From positions 1,257,535-1,275,059 of the forward strand of contig FJOG01000019.1 in assembly GCA_900073065.1 (NCBI GenBank): a stretch of 17,525 nt of DNA, read 5' to 3'. This document shows positions 1 to 8,312 of this stretch, one piece after another. How positions within the stretch are numbered: position 1 is the stretch's first letter; the number at the start of each line of letters is the position of its first letter. Source of the stretch: Phialocephala subalpina (Eukaryota > Ascomycota > Leotiomycetes > Helotiales > Mollisiaceae). Made by a program: the position numbers and the translations under genes. The notes below the pieces were generated by a model. The model saw only the letters and a program-made list of their open reading frames with translations. It was not told the DNA's origin and ran no database searches.

Positions 1-105
1 CCAGGATGACAGCCTCAGGCACCAAGGCTGAACCGCAACAAAGCACATTATCAACCACCTGAATATAAAATTTCCTCCAACACAACACCACCACAACTAT
101 TGATC

Positions 106-1280
106 ATGGAGCAAAGAAAAAACAGCGAGTCAACAGGCTCCGTATTCCCAACCAACGCCGAAGAATTCGATTCCGACGACCGCATCTCCTTCTCGAAGCT
201 CGACAACAAATTCCTCCTCGTACAAGACGACGGCACCGAATTCGAGTTCGACGACGCGATCAAGAGATGGATTCCCATCTTAGATGAAGCACTGCTAGAG
301 GAGCAACAGAAGGCATACAGAGTAGCAGGTGTAGATGAGTCAGAACCGGCCGAGCCGCTGAAGAAGAAGCGCAAGAAGGAATACGTCAATGGCGAAGATG
401 TGAGCTACCCCTCCCCTTATTCCTAGGCATAGCTAATATCTAGCAGGAAGGCGGTCGCGCAGTGAAGACACCCAAGAAAGTTAAAGCGCCTCTCCCTCCT
501 CGCGCCAATACGGCTGTCTACGTTACCGGTCTCCCTCTCGATGTCACGGTTGAAGAAGTGAGCGAAGTGTTCTCGCGCAAGTGTGGGGTTATCGCGGAAG
601 AGATTGACAGCGGAAAACCTCGAATAAAGCTCTACACGGATTCCAAGGGTGATTTCAAAGGCGATGCTCTCATTGTTTTCTTCAAGGCGCCCTCCGTGAA
701 TATGGCCATTACATTACTGGACGACACGGAATTCCGATTTGGCGACAGCAGCAAGATGAGGGTTCAGGCTGCAGATTCGAGTTATAAGAAGGTCCAGCAC
801 AATGATGGCGAGGAGGATAAGGATAAGGAGAGGAAGAAGACCACTATGAAGGATAAGCAGAAGATTATCAAGAAGACGCAGAAGCTTGATGCACGGTTAG
901 CGGATTGGAGTGATGATGAGCCTTCAACGATTATGGAGACGAGCTCGAGATGGGACAAGGTGGTCATATTGAAGCATATGTTTACGCTGGAGGAGTTGGC
1001 GGAAGACTCAGCTGCGATACTAGACATCAAGGAGGATATTAGGGAGGAGTGTAGTAAGCTGGGGGAAGTTACGAATGTGGTGCTCTTCGACCTAGAGGAG
1101 GAGGGAGTCGCAAGTGTCAGGTTCTCGAATGCAGAGGCAGCGAAGGCTTGCGTAGGAGTTATGGATGGGAGGAGTTTCGCAGGGCAAAAAGTCGTGGCGT
1201 ACATTTCGGATGGGAAGGAGCAATTCAAAAAGTCGAAAAAGAAGGCTGATGATGATGGAGGAGATTCGGGGGACGACTGA
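106..1280 (+). CDS. CUS2: Tat-SF1/Cus2-like splicing factor (RRM + UHM)
   Basis: Model: join(106..399, 447..1280), 375 aa. The 47-nt intron has donor GTGAGC, branch GCTAAT and acceptor TAGCAG, phase 0, and joins the frames exactly. The start is the first ATG. Residues 40-75 form an acidic/aromatic N-terminal segment (DGTEFEFDDAIKRW, then ILDEALLEEQQKAY) typical of the Tat-SF1 family. RRM1 spans about 119-208, with RNP2-like VYVTGL and RNP1-like KGDALIVFF. A charged linker at about 215-250 leads to a second RRM at about 268-350 carrying GRSFAG (R340-S341-F342), the RXF signature of U2AF-homology motifs. The tail is Lys/Asp-rich. Known of the family: it binds U2 snRNP/SF3b (ULM of Hsh155/SF3B1) and helps U2 snRNA folding and prespliceosome assembly in the nucleus. 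The length is a little above yeast Cus2. The family call is strong; function in this fungus is inferred by homology. A possible AATAAA poly(A) signal lies at 1344-1349. Confidence 0.93.
400..446 (+). other. Intron of the Cus2-like gene
   Basis: GTGAGC donor, CTAAT branch about 10 nt before the TAGCAG acceptor, 47 nt, phase 0. Without its removal the upstream frame stops at 424-426. With it, the downstream RRM frame continues seamlessly. Confidence 0.9.
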
Positions 1281-1792
1281 GCGTTGTATGATTATGATAC
1301 TAAGAAAAATAGTACCTTAACATGCGGCATACCGTTGCATGGAAATAAAGAAAGGCCCTTATGAAACTATTTTTTAATGCAGTGAGGTCCCTATTCCAAT
1401 CGTGATAATATGTTCGATCATTTGCCAAGCAAAGCTGCTTGTAGTTGCGATCGACCTGTTGATATCATGATGGAAACTTCACAGGTTTAATGGAAGTCTC
1501 GCATTGCTGGAGACAGAATATTCTCAAGTCTCAAATACAAAGCATGGGCGAAAGTTCGGAGAATCTTTTAAACTCGAAAGTAATGTGCTGCATTTCCCAT
1601 GTCCGTGGTAGCGGCATTCGTCTCCATGGCTACAGTACATCGGATCAATCCCGCAAAATCTCGACAAGAACGTATACCTACATCAATCATACCCTGACGC
1701 CCATTTATCCTGTATATGAACAGCTCTGTTGCCCGTCCCGGTTTCCCATATATCGCTCAACGCCAAGGTGCATCAAAATCATCACGCAGATA
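1281..1792. other. Convergent intergenic region
   Basis: About 510 bp between the stop codons of two convergent genes, so it holds both 3' UTRs. An AATAAA at 1344-1349 could serve the left gene. A + strand open frame at 1490-1858 runs antisense into the right gene and has no family resemblance. I see no RNA gene or repeat here. Confidence 0.6.
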
Positions 1793-4276
1793 TCAAGCAT
1801 TAGGATCGCTCTCTGGTATCTCCTCCTCCCCATCCTCAGCAAGACCCTCTACAGGTAACTCCACACTCTTGACAGGATGTAAGAGCATGGGTGGGAGACA
1901 CATTCTCCCTTCTCCTCCTCTCATGTTGTTTACTCCCTTGCCAGACCGGCTCTCATCTACATCCAACTCGAATTGCTCGCCGCCTTCGTTGTTGACTTTC
2001 AGTCCTAGCCATCTCTTCCACAGATTTGGAGCAAATCCGGCATTGTAGTACCAAGTCATCCCCATGAGATTGTGCTCTCGTTCACCAAAGACGCTGGTTC
2101 TCGAACCGCCTGTAGCTCCATTCCTTCCCGAATTCATGACACCGGCGAGATATGCTGTCGGCCATTCTCTATCGACAAACATGGGATGCGGGACATAAAC
2201 AGCTTTGTATCCATGGTGGAGAGCTGCCGTGGGTGCCCACATCTCCGAAAATGCATGATGCTTCTTGAAAGCAGTCTCTCGATGCATGGTCCGAAGCAAG
2301 CGTTTCGACATCCTGGAAGCACTAACAATAGCTGCACGACGTGGTGGCAGTCCTTCACTGAGATTGTAACCGGTGACATCCTTTGCAAGAAGCCAGCTTG
2401 TTCCTTCGGGATCAAAGAGAGGATTGAACGTGATCAAGTCAGCCTCTTCCCCAACTCCCCATTTATACTTGTCCTTGTCGTAAGATGTAGGCGGTGCTGG
2501 ATCGTCTTCGAATTCAAACCAGTCTTCTGGATCCTGCGGTCTTTCGGGTCCCCAGATAGGCTTGTCTCCTTTGCGTTCTGTTGTCTTCGCTCCCTTCAAC
2601 CCAGACCAGATGTCCTCAGCATTCTCTGTTCCCATTTCGGTCTGAACTCGAACCATTTGTTTGAAATCCTCCCAGGATCCATGAACAGATGGAATGTAAA
2701 ATCTGCTGTTCCTCTCCCATAGACCCTTACGTGGCTGTTTCTTGGCCCAAGTGTTGATTTGGGAGAAGAAATCGTAGTAATGTCCGGTATAACGAATATC
2801 GATTTCCCAGTGCCAGAAAAAGTCGTACTCAGGATGAATGTGTGCGAAGTATTGCATGGCCATTTGCAATCCTCGATACGAGCCATGGACTGGCAAATCT
2901 CGGATGAAAGTATCGAAAATTCCTTGGTAGAGATTGAGCATCTGGGTCTCACTCCATAGTGTTGCGATACCCCAGAACTCTTCGGGCACTGACTCTCTGA
3001 TGCGCTTCTGGTAAGTGTCGGCATCGGCCCAGATTGGATTCTTCCCCTCGTCCCTGACTTGCACCAATAAATGAACATCATATTCGCCGCCTGATCCAAG
3101 CGAAAGTTCTGATATCATAGCTCTGAGGTGAAGAATATCCTCCTCTCGATACTGGAAATCATCCCAAGATCGAATAACGACGGCGCTGCGCGGCAAGTAT
3201 TTCTTCGGGACGGAAGAGTGCACACTCGAATTCGCATGCTCATCTCTTTTCTCAACAGCCTTGTGGTCGGAAGTGAGGACAGAGAAGGTCGTGGGAGCCT
3301 CATTCGCGATCTTCTTCGGCTCGAATCTCGCAGCATTCGTCTTGTAGCATCTCTTTTGTGCATCGGCCCAGTTAATATTTCGGTAATCAACTTGATTTTT
3401 GCCGTTCGATTCCCAGACATTCTCGGATCCCTCCATCTCTCCGTGTAGACCTGTACCCGAGCCACCGTATTTCAGCGCGTAGCCGTAGCCATAAGGACCC
3501 AGTCGACCGAATCTGTCGAAGCATATATCCTCTGGAAGGCCGAGTAGTTCGTAAGATCCCATCACACTGTCTGGAAATCCGCTGGGTCTACCTTGGTAAG
3601 ATTGCAACGAAGGAACGCGAATGGTAGATTTTGCATCGAGGAAACAGTCCTGTACTGGGGCGTATTCGCTGAGATATGCTGCCGAGGTCTGGTTCTTGAA
3701 AGGATCAAACGGTCGACTTCCAGGGACCTCTCGAATGGGTGTTGTCGAAGTTTCGTTGGAGACCGGTGGCTCATCTTCCGCAGTTGGGTATTCGGGGACA
3801 TTCTCTGCAAAAGGCACTAACGCCCGAATACCTCCATAGTATCTGGAGAGAAACTCGAAGGATTCCCACGCAGGTGGAGGCGGTGCTGGTCTCTGTCCAA
3901 AATCGCCAACCTCAACCCTCCGGGAGGACACAATACTCATTCGGACCAAGCTCAACATGAATATAACTACAGTAGAGATTAATGCGCAGCACAGATATCT
4001 CATAATCTTATTCGGCAATCTGTATCTCGAAGGTCGACTTGGAGTGGACGGCCTTCTCCTTAACATTGGCCTTTGTGAAGAATATGATCCGGAGGTTTCT
4101 CTCGACGAGACTGGTGATGCATCGTCTGATGTATAGTCGGACTCGTCGTCGGAAGTTTCTGAATAGCCATGTTTCTCGATGTCAACATCTCGCAGAAGAT
4201 GACCGTGTGTATTGATTCTCGATGGTTTTGAAGGCGAAGATCTTTTTCGACTTATGGGGGAGCCAAAGTCTGCCAT
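1793..4276 (-). CDS. DUF3405 family type II membrane protein
   Basis: Intronless, 827 aa, starting at the ATG read 4276-4274. Residues 1-90 are a Ser/Arg-rich cytosolic tail. One hydrophobic helix at about 92-113 (MRYLCCALISTVVIFMLSLV) is flanked by basic residues, predicting an N-in, C-lumenal topology. The lumenal part has sequons near 174, 195 and 349. The conserved core runs from about 364 (SAVVIRSWDDFQY) through DVHLLVQVRDE (400-410) and DFFWHWEIDIRYTGHYYDFF (485-504) to WERNSRFYIPSVHG, matching the fungal DUF3405 pattern as I know it. The family has no firmly established function. The single anchor plus a Trp/Asp-rich core resembling glycosyltransferase active-site regions suggests a Golgi enzyme, but that is inference only. 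It is convergent with the splicing factor and divergent from the luciferase-domain gene. Confidence 0.9.
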   Translation of the reverse strand: MADFGSPISRKRSSPSKPSRINTHGHLLRDVDIEKHGYSETSDDESDYTSDDASPVSSRETSGSYSSQRPMLRRRPSTPSRPSRYRLPNKIMRYLCCALISTVVIFMLSLVRMSIVSSRRVEVGDFGQRPAPPPPAWESFEFLSRYYGGIRALVPFAENVPEYPTAEDEPPVSNETSTTPIREVPGSRPFDPFKNQTSAAYLSEYAPVQDCFLDAKSTIRVPSLQSYQGRPSGFPDSVMGSYELLGLPEDICFDRFGRLGPYGYGYALKYGGSGTGLHGEMEGSENVWESNGKNQVDYRNINWADAQKRCYKTNAARFEPKKIANEAPTTFSVLTSDHKAVEKRDEHANSSVHSSVPKKYLPRSAVVIRSWDDFQYREEDILHLRAMISELSLGSGGEYDVHLLVQVRDEGKNPIWADADTYQKRIRESVPEEFWGIATLWSETQMLNLYQGIFDTFIRDLPVHGSYRGLQMAMQYFAHIHPEYDFFWHWEIDIRYTGHYYDFFSQINTWAKKQPRKGLWERNSRFYIPSVHGSWEDFKQMVRVQTEMGTENAEDIWSGLKGAKTTERKGDKPIWGPERPQDPEDWFEFEDDPAPPTSYDKDKYKWGVGEEADLITFNPLFDPEGTSWLLAKDVTGYNLSEGLPPRRAAIVSASRMSKRLLRTMHRETAFKKHHAFSEMWAPTAALHHGYKAVYVPHPMFVDREWPTAYLAGVMNSGRNGATGGSRTSVFGEREHNLMGMTWYYNAGFAPNLWKRWLGLKVNNEGGEQFELDVDESRSGKGVNNMRGGEGRMCLPPMLLHPVKSVELPVEGLAEDGEEEIPESDPNA

Positions 4277-5244
4277 TTTGAGGTAGGCTCAATGGAGCCA
4301 GAGGAATGTTGTGTGTTGCAGATAGCAAGGAGCGCAACTCCTTCAACAAATCATATCAGTAGGGCCCTTGCGAAAGTCGGACCAAGACATACCTGTAATT
4401 ATATTCTCATATGTACAGAGAGTTCTTCGATGTTCGGAGCGCCGGTCGTTCATGTTTACTAGTGTTATTGTAGACATTTGCCAGTTGGCCCAGCAACAAT
4501 CGACAATCGCAAGGCCTTACACACCTCCATGAGATCACTTCGAGATCCTTTCGGAGCTTCAGGCCTTCAGGCCACTCAATCGATGTTCCTACCACGGGGG
4601 GAAGGATACTGCCTCCTATGTCGGCCGCCTGAGTACATGAAGCCAGGACGGTGAGGTGAGTACTTCTGCACCACTGCGGTACTACCCTACTAAAAGAGAT
4701 ATGGATCCATGTGTCGTGTCGGCGGGCTAGGTGCGTGTTCAATACCACGGTACAGTTTCAAGCAACCTTGGGGGCAGCATTGGTTGTTAGGTACAGCCAA
4801 ACTCGGGACGGCGTACAGAATGGCGGTGTTCACCAAGTTCCACGCACCAAAGACAGGCTTCCCAAAGAGGTGCCTGTGGTCAACCGTACTGCCAGATCCG
4901 AACCAAGACAGCGGGTAATCGATTATCTGTAGAAACCGGAATTCGCGACGCTGCGAGAACAGCAGACTCGGCTCAGCAACAGTCGTTGTCGTTCCATAGC
5001 GGCTGACAACACCGATCCAGGGTCCAGGTCAACCCCGAAATACGAGGAGTGCAAGCAGTACCTTGCAGCAGCCATGCGTATGGTCAATTGGGTCTCTGGC
5101 TGGATCGATGTCTGGTCATGCCCCTCCACACGTTGGGTTTGCCCCTCACGATCCCCATGTGAATCCGCCCCCGCCCAGAGAAACCCCTCACTCCCAGTCC
5201 TCAGCTGTCCAGCGATCCTACATGCGGGCAGAATCTCAGTGCAG

Positions 5245-5270
5245 GCAGGTAGGCAGGTAGGCAGGTAGGC
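5245..5270. repeat. (GCAGGTAG)3 minisatellite
   Basis: Three perfect copies of an 8-nt unit followed by a partial GC, in noncoding DNA of the divergent promoter region. Confidence 0.9.
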
Positions 5271-5341
5271 TATCACAATCATACAAAGCACCATTCGACG
5301 TGTACCGAGACCTCCATCCTCTCTAATTGTACAATGACAAT

Positions 5342-5382
5342 GTACAGTACAGTACAGTACAGTACCGTACAGTACCGTACAG
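5342..5382. repeat. (GTACM)8 pentanucleotide repeat
   Basis: Eight consecutive 5-nt units, GTACA with two GTACC variants. Each unit contains the palindrome GTAC, so the tract can fold on itself. It lies about 1 kb upstream of the luciferase-domain gene and may be length-polymorphic. Confidence 0.9.
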
Positions 5383-6369
5383 CGCCTCCGGTAGCGGCCA
5401 GTCGGAATTCTGATTCTGAAGATGGCATATGCGTTGGTCCAGCACGCCTGTGGCCGGAAGCTCTTCCCAACTCCTGCAGCCCGCTTTAACACGTCCCATT
5501 CATCATTGGTCGGAGGAGGAGACCCGCGACGCCTGTTGACGCCGCCTTCGAGGCACCAAAGGCAATTGTTATGCTGACCACTGACGTTGCGGTGAGATCT
5601 TCCAGCATACATCATACCACCCACTCCTCCTGGACCTCGCTCGTGTGCTGTTGTGCTGTTGCTGGATCTCGCTGGGGATCCAATCCAATAGGATTGTTCT
5701 GTTATGTCAACTGACGATCGTCTCTGCGCTCTCATTCGAGTGTCAGAACTCTTCCCAGCTCGTGACACGAGCAATCCGATATAGGCGTTCCGTCGACAGC
5801 GGCTTCGTTTGCCCAGTTTTCGATAGTTTCACAGCTCACGGTGCTTCTCAGATGCACAGTAAGAAGTGGGCCGCTAAGAGAACAGCACAACTGATAATCT
5901 CTCGAACCTCAGCTTTAAAAGGCCCTGCCTCCCGCCAATCCCAATCGCAATCTATTGCCACATCTGCTTGGGACTCTCCTCTTCTTTTTATTATCACACA
6001 AGTCGGGCCTCCTATTAGGGATATCCAGGTCACAGCGTGGTCTCATACTTCAATAGAATCTCAATTCGTGGTGCAGTGCCTCACATCACTCTGCTTGAGA
6101 CCTTGTGTTGCTGTAGTTGTCAGCTTTGAGACTCTCACCTCGAGACCTGCCCCCCCATCAGAGCGTCTTATTTAGCAGCGTTCCCTTTCGCTCTTGCCTT
6201 CTCAACGTGACTGCTTGCGTCTCTTCTTTAAAGCTGTTGCCGTCACTTTTGAGCATCGAAGCTACTGAATTTGACAGGCATCGCACAAACTCACTTCATA
6301 TACTCCAAAGCCAAAGCAGTGAGGACCTCAGCACTCGAAGCTCTAACTTTCGCTAACAAGCAGTAGAAC

Positions 6370-7406
6370 ATGGACGCTGTACATTCTACGACGACAATCA
6401 CACAGGTGGTGGTGCACGAGCCCAGTCATCACAAAGAAGCCTCATGTTCGCTGGTTCAACATGATGTCCTCGAGATAACCTTGCACGGCCCTACTCTCAT
6501 TCTGACCATTGTGGCCATCATCGTTAGCATCCAAATTCTCCAGCCTTCCTTCACATGTACGCTCCTTGCATTGGCTCCTCTGCCATGGATCGTCCGCAAC
6601 GACTACAAGAACTTCATCAACCTTGGTCCTGGCGGAACACCGTCCACTTTCCTCGGGTATCTCAAGATTGCCTTCCTCCGATTGTTCGCCTTGTCGGATC
6701 CCTATACGCCAGCAGCAATCTCAGAGAAGATTTTTCCTGTCATCGGATTCTACCAGAGATCTCACTCCTGGCTTCCGGAACGCTTTGGACCACGACCTAA
6801 GATCGCAGGGATTGCTCCTCAACGACAAATCGACCAACCTGGGGATGAACAAATGTATCTGAAACTTCGCCAGGCCCTTGAAAACCTTGCAATTCAGCAA
6901 CCGGACTCATTCAGAACGGCGACTTCATGCTTCGAGAAAAAGGTATGTCACACCCTCAAGAAAAGCTTCCTCTTTGAAAGCTTTCAAGTGATGTGCTCAG
7001 CCCAAATGACGTCTCATCGCCCCAAAGCTTCAATAGCAGTAAACTAATATCGAACTTGGTCAACCAGGGGCTTGCTCTATTCGCCCAATCTCCAATCAAC
7101 GAGACCTGCCGAGGGGAAATCTGCCACGTCCACCACAGCGATCGAAGCATGCACATGAACCTCCACCCGGACGACGCCAAGATTGTCCTTCAAAAAGGCT
7201 GGGGCGAGCGGCATCCACTAGCGAGAGGTGGTTGGATGAAGCAGTACGTTCCTCGTGAATTCCTCATGATCTACGCTCCTAGAAATCGCTCGGAGCTGGA
7301 GGTTGTGTGTCGAATCATTGAGGCTGCTGGGTTCTGGGTTTCTGGGGAACGATTCAAGTTGGAGGTTGAGAATGACGAACTGTCGGGACAGGAAATAAGA
7401 GCTTGA
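6370..7406 (+). CDS. Membrane protein with luciferase-like (DUF5519-type) domain
   Basis: Model: join(6370..6942, 7068..7406), 303 aa. The 125-nt intron (GTATGT donor, ACTAAT branch, CCAG acceptor) is phase 0. Hydrophobic stretches at about 41-58 and 60-75 suggest one or two membrane helices near the N-terminus. They are followed by LGPGGTPSTFLGYLKI (85-100), a motif I associate with this fungal family. The C-terminal exon (192-303) carries EICHVHHSDRSMHMNLHPDD, then VLQKGWGERHPLARG, the His-rich core of the small luciferase-like domain. The label comes from similarity to a bacterial/fungal domain family and does not imply light production. Biochemical function is unknown. Conserved His and Asp residues could bind metal (inference). 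It is convergent with the DUF6604 gene. The ATG context AACATGG is good. Confidence 0.85.
6943..7067 (+). other. Intron of the luciferase-domain gene
   Basis: 125 nt, AAG|GTATGT donor, ACTAAT branch at about 7052, ACCAG acceptor, phase 0. The unspliced frame ends in stop codons inside the intron. Confidence 0.88.
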
Positions 7407-8279
7407 GAGGCTAGGATTAGGTTAAGGAAAGTGCGAAAAGGACGCGGGGTTGAGTGGTACACATTTGATTTACTCCAATCTGTTGTGCGATGATTTCTGA
7501 TTTGGTCACTGTTTTTCAGCGCTTGGAGTTATTTGAGATCGTTGAATTATGAATTGTCGTCTGGAATTTCAGCCACGTCCTTGTTTGAGTTGTACGTGAG
7601 TGTAACCACCGCCATGCAGCCTCCGTTAGCCTGTACCCACCGAGCACCCTTATCTGTCCACCCCCGCACCTATCCGCCCCTCCCGCCAGGGTGTCTCTTC
7701 CCTCGTTTACATATGCAATATTATCTCGTGATATTGAGTGTTATTGGACCTGAAACGAACCCAGATATGTGTTTACAGTATGCAGTAATGCGGCTGGACG
7801 GTCTATTCTAGACTTTTGGCAGAAGGGCCACATTGCTTCAAGCTCGCTGAACTCGGCATGCACGTATTTCCACTCCACATTCACAGACACCCAAAGACTC
7901 AACAACATCCAACACAAACTACTCTCCATCATCTACTCTCCAACTGTCCTTGATCACCCCCAATAAACCCTCTCAAATCCGTAAGCTCCCTCGTCCCCTC
8001 TTCTCTCACAATCTTGTCCATCGCCTTCCTCAACCTCTTACAGACACTCTTCCTTCTGCTTTCTTTTGGCAGAAGGGCCACATTGCTTCAAGCTCGCTGA
8101 ACTCGGCATGCACGTATTTCCACTCCACATTCACAGACACCCAAAGACTCAACAACATCCAACACAAACTACTCTCCATCATCTACTCTCCAACTGTCCT
8201 TGATCACCCCCAATAAACCCTCTCAAATCCGTAAGCTCCCTCGTCCCCTCTTCTCTCACAATCTTGTCCATCGCCTTCC
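7407..8279. other. Convergent intergenic region containing a duplication
   Basis: Both neighbouring genes end here. The left 400 bp shows no gene or obvious element. From 7813 on, the DNA is a perfect tandem duplication (own entries), so part of this spacer is recent. Open frames on either strand across the repeats are copies of one another and are not credible genes. Confidence 0.6.
7813..8062. repeat. 250-bp tandem duplication, copy 1
   Basis: Identical base for base, by eye, to 8063-8312 at a spacing of exactly 250. It begins CTTTTGGCAGAAGGGCC. Its right end, 8030-8062, is a stranded copy of the last 10 codons plus stop of the DUF6604 gene (- strand), now separated from the gene body and therefore nonfunctional. 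The remainder duplicates that gene's 3' flank. Confidence 0.97.
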
Positions 8280-8312
8280 TCAACCTCTTACAGACACTCT
8301 TCCTTCTGCTTT
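8063..8312. repeat. 250-bp tandem duplication, copy 2
   Basis: Directly abuts copy 1 with no spacer and no junction microhomology: the bases before 7813 and after 8312 do not extend the match. It includes the real 3' end of the DUF6604 coding sequence (8280-8312), so the encoded protein is unchanged. Confidence 0.97.

Larger units (their letters stand above)
4277..6369. other. Divergent promoter region, 2.1 kb
   Basis: Upstream DNA for two divergent genes (left on - strand, right on + strand). It holds two short tandem repeats (5245-5270 and 5342-5382). Near the right gene is a TTTAAAAG TATA-like element at about 5914-5921, then long pyrimidine-rich tracts (about 6175-6240), usual for fungal promoters and leaders. 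A 283-codon open frame on the - strand (4923-5774) translates straight through both repeats and has no recognisable domain, so I treat it as chance. On the - strand, 4392-4341 could be a leader intron of the DUF3405 gene (CAG|GTATGT donor, CTGAT branch), but its acceptor is poor. Confidence 0.5.

Noticed and set aside
1490..2722. Several + strand open frames
   Set aside because: They are antisense to, or run into, the strongly supported DUF3405 gene and resemble nothing known.
4341..4392. Possible 5' UTR intron of the DUF3405 gene
   Set aside because: Good donor and branch, but the only suitably spaced acceptor is a weak AAG. Kept as a remark only.
4923..5774. 283-codon open frame on the - strand
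   Set aside because: It translates through two microsatellites, has no domain or sensible composition and lies in a divergent promoter region. Its length reflects few stop codons in GC-rich DNA.
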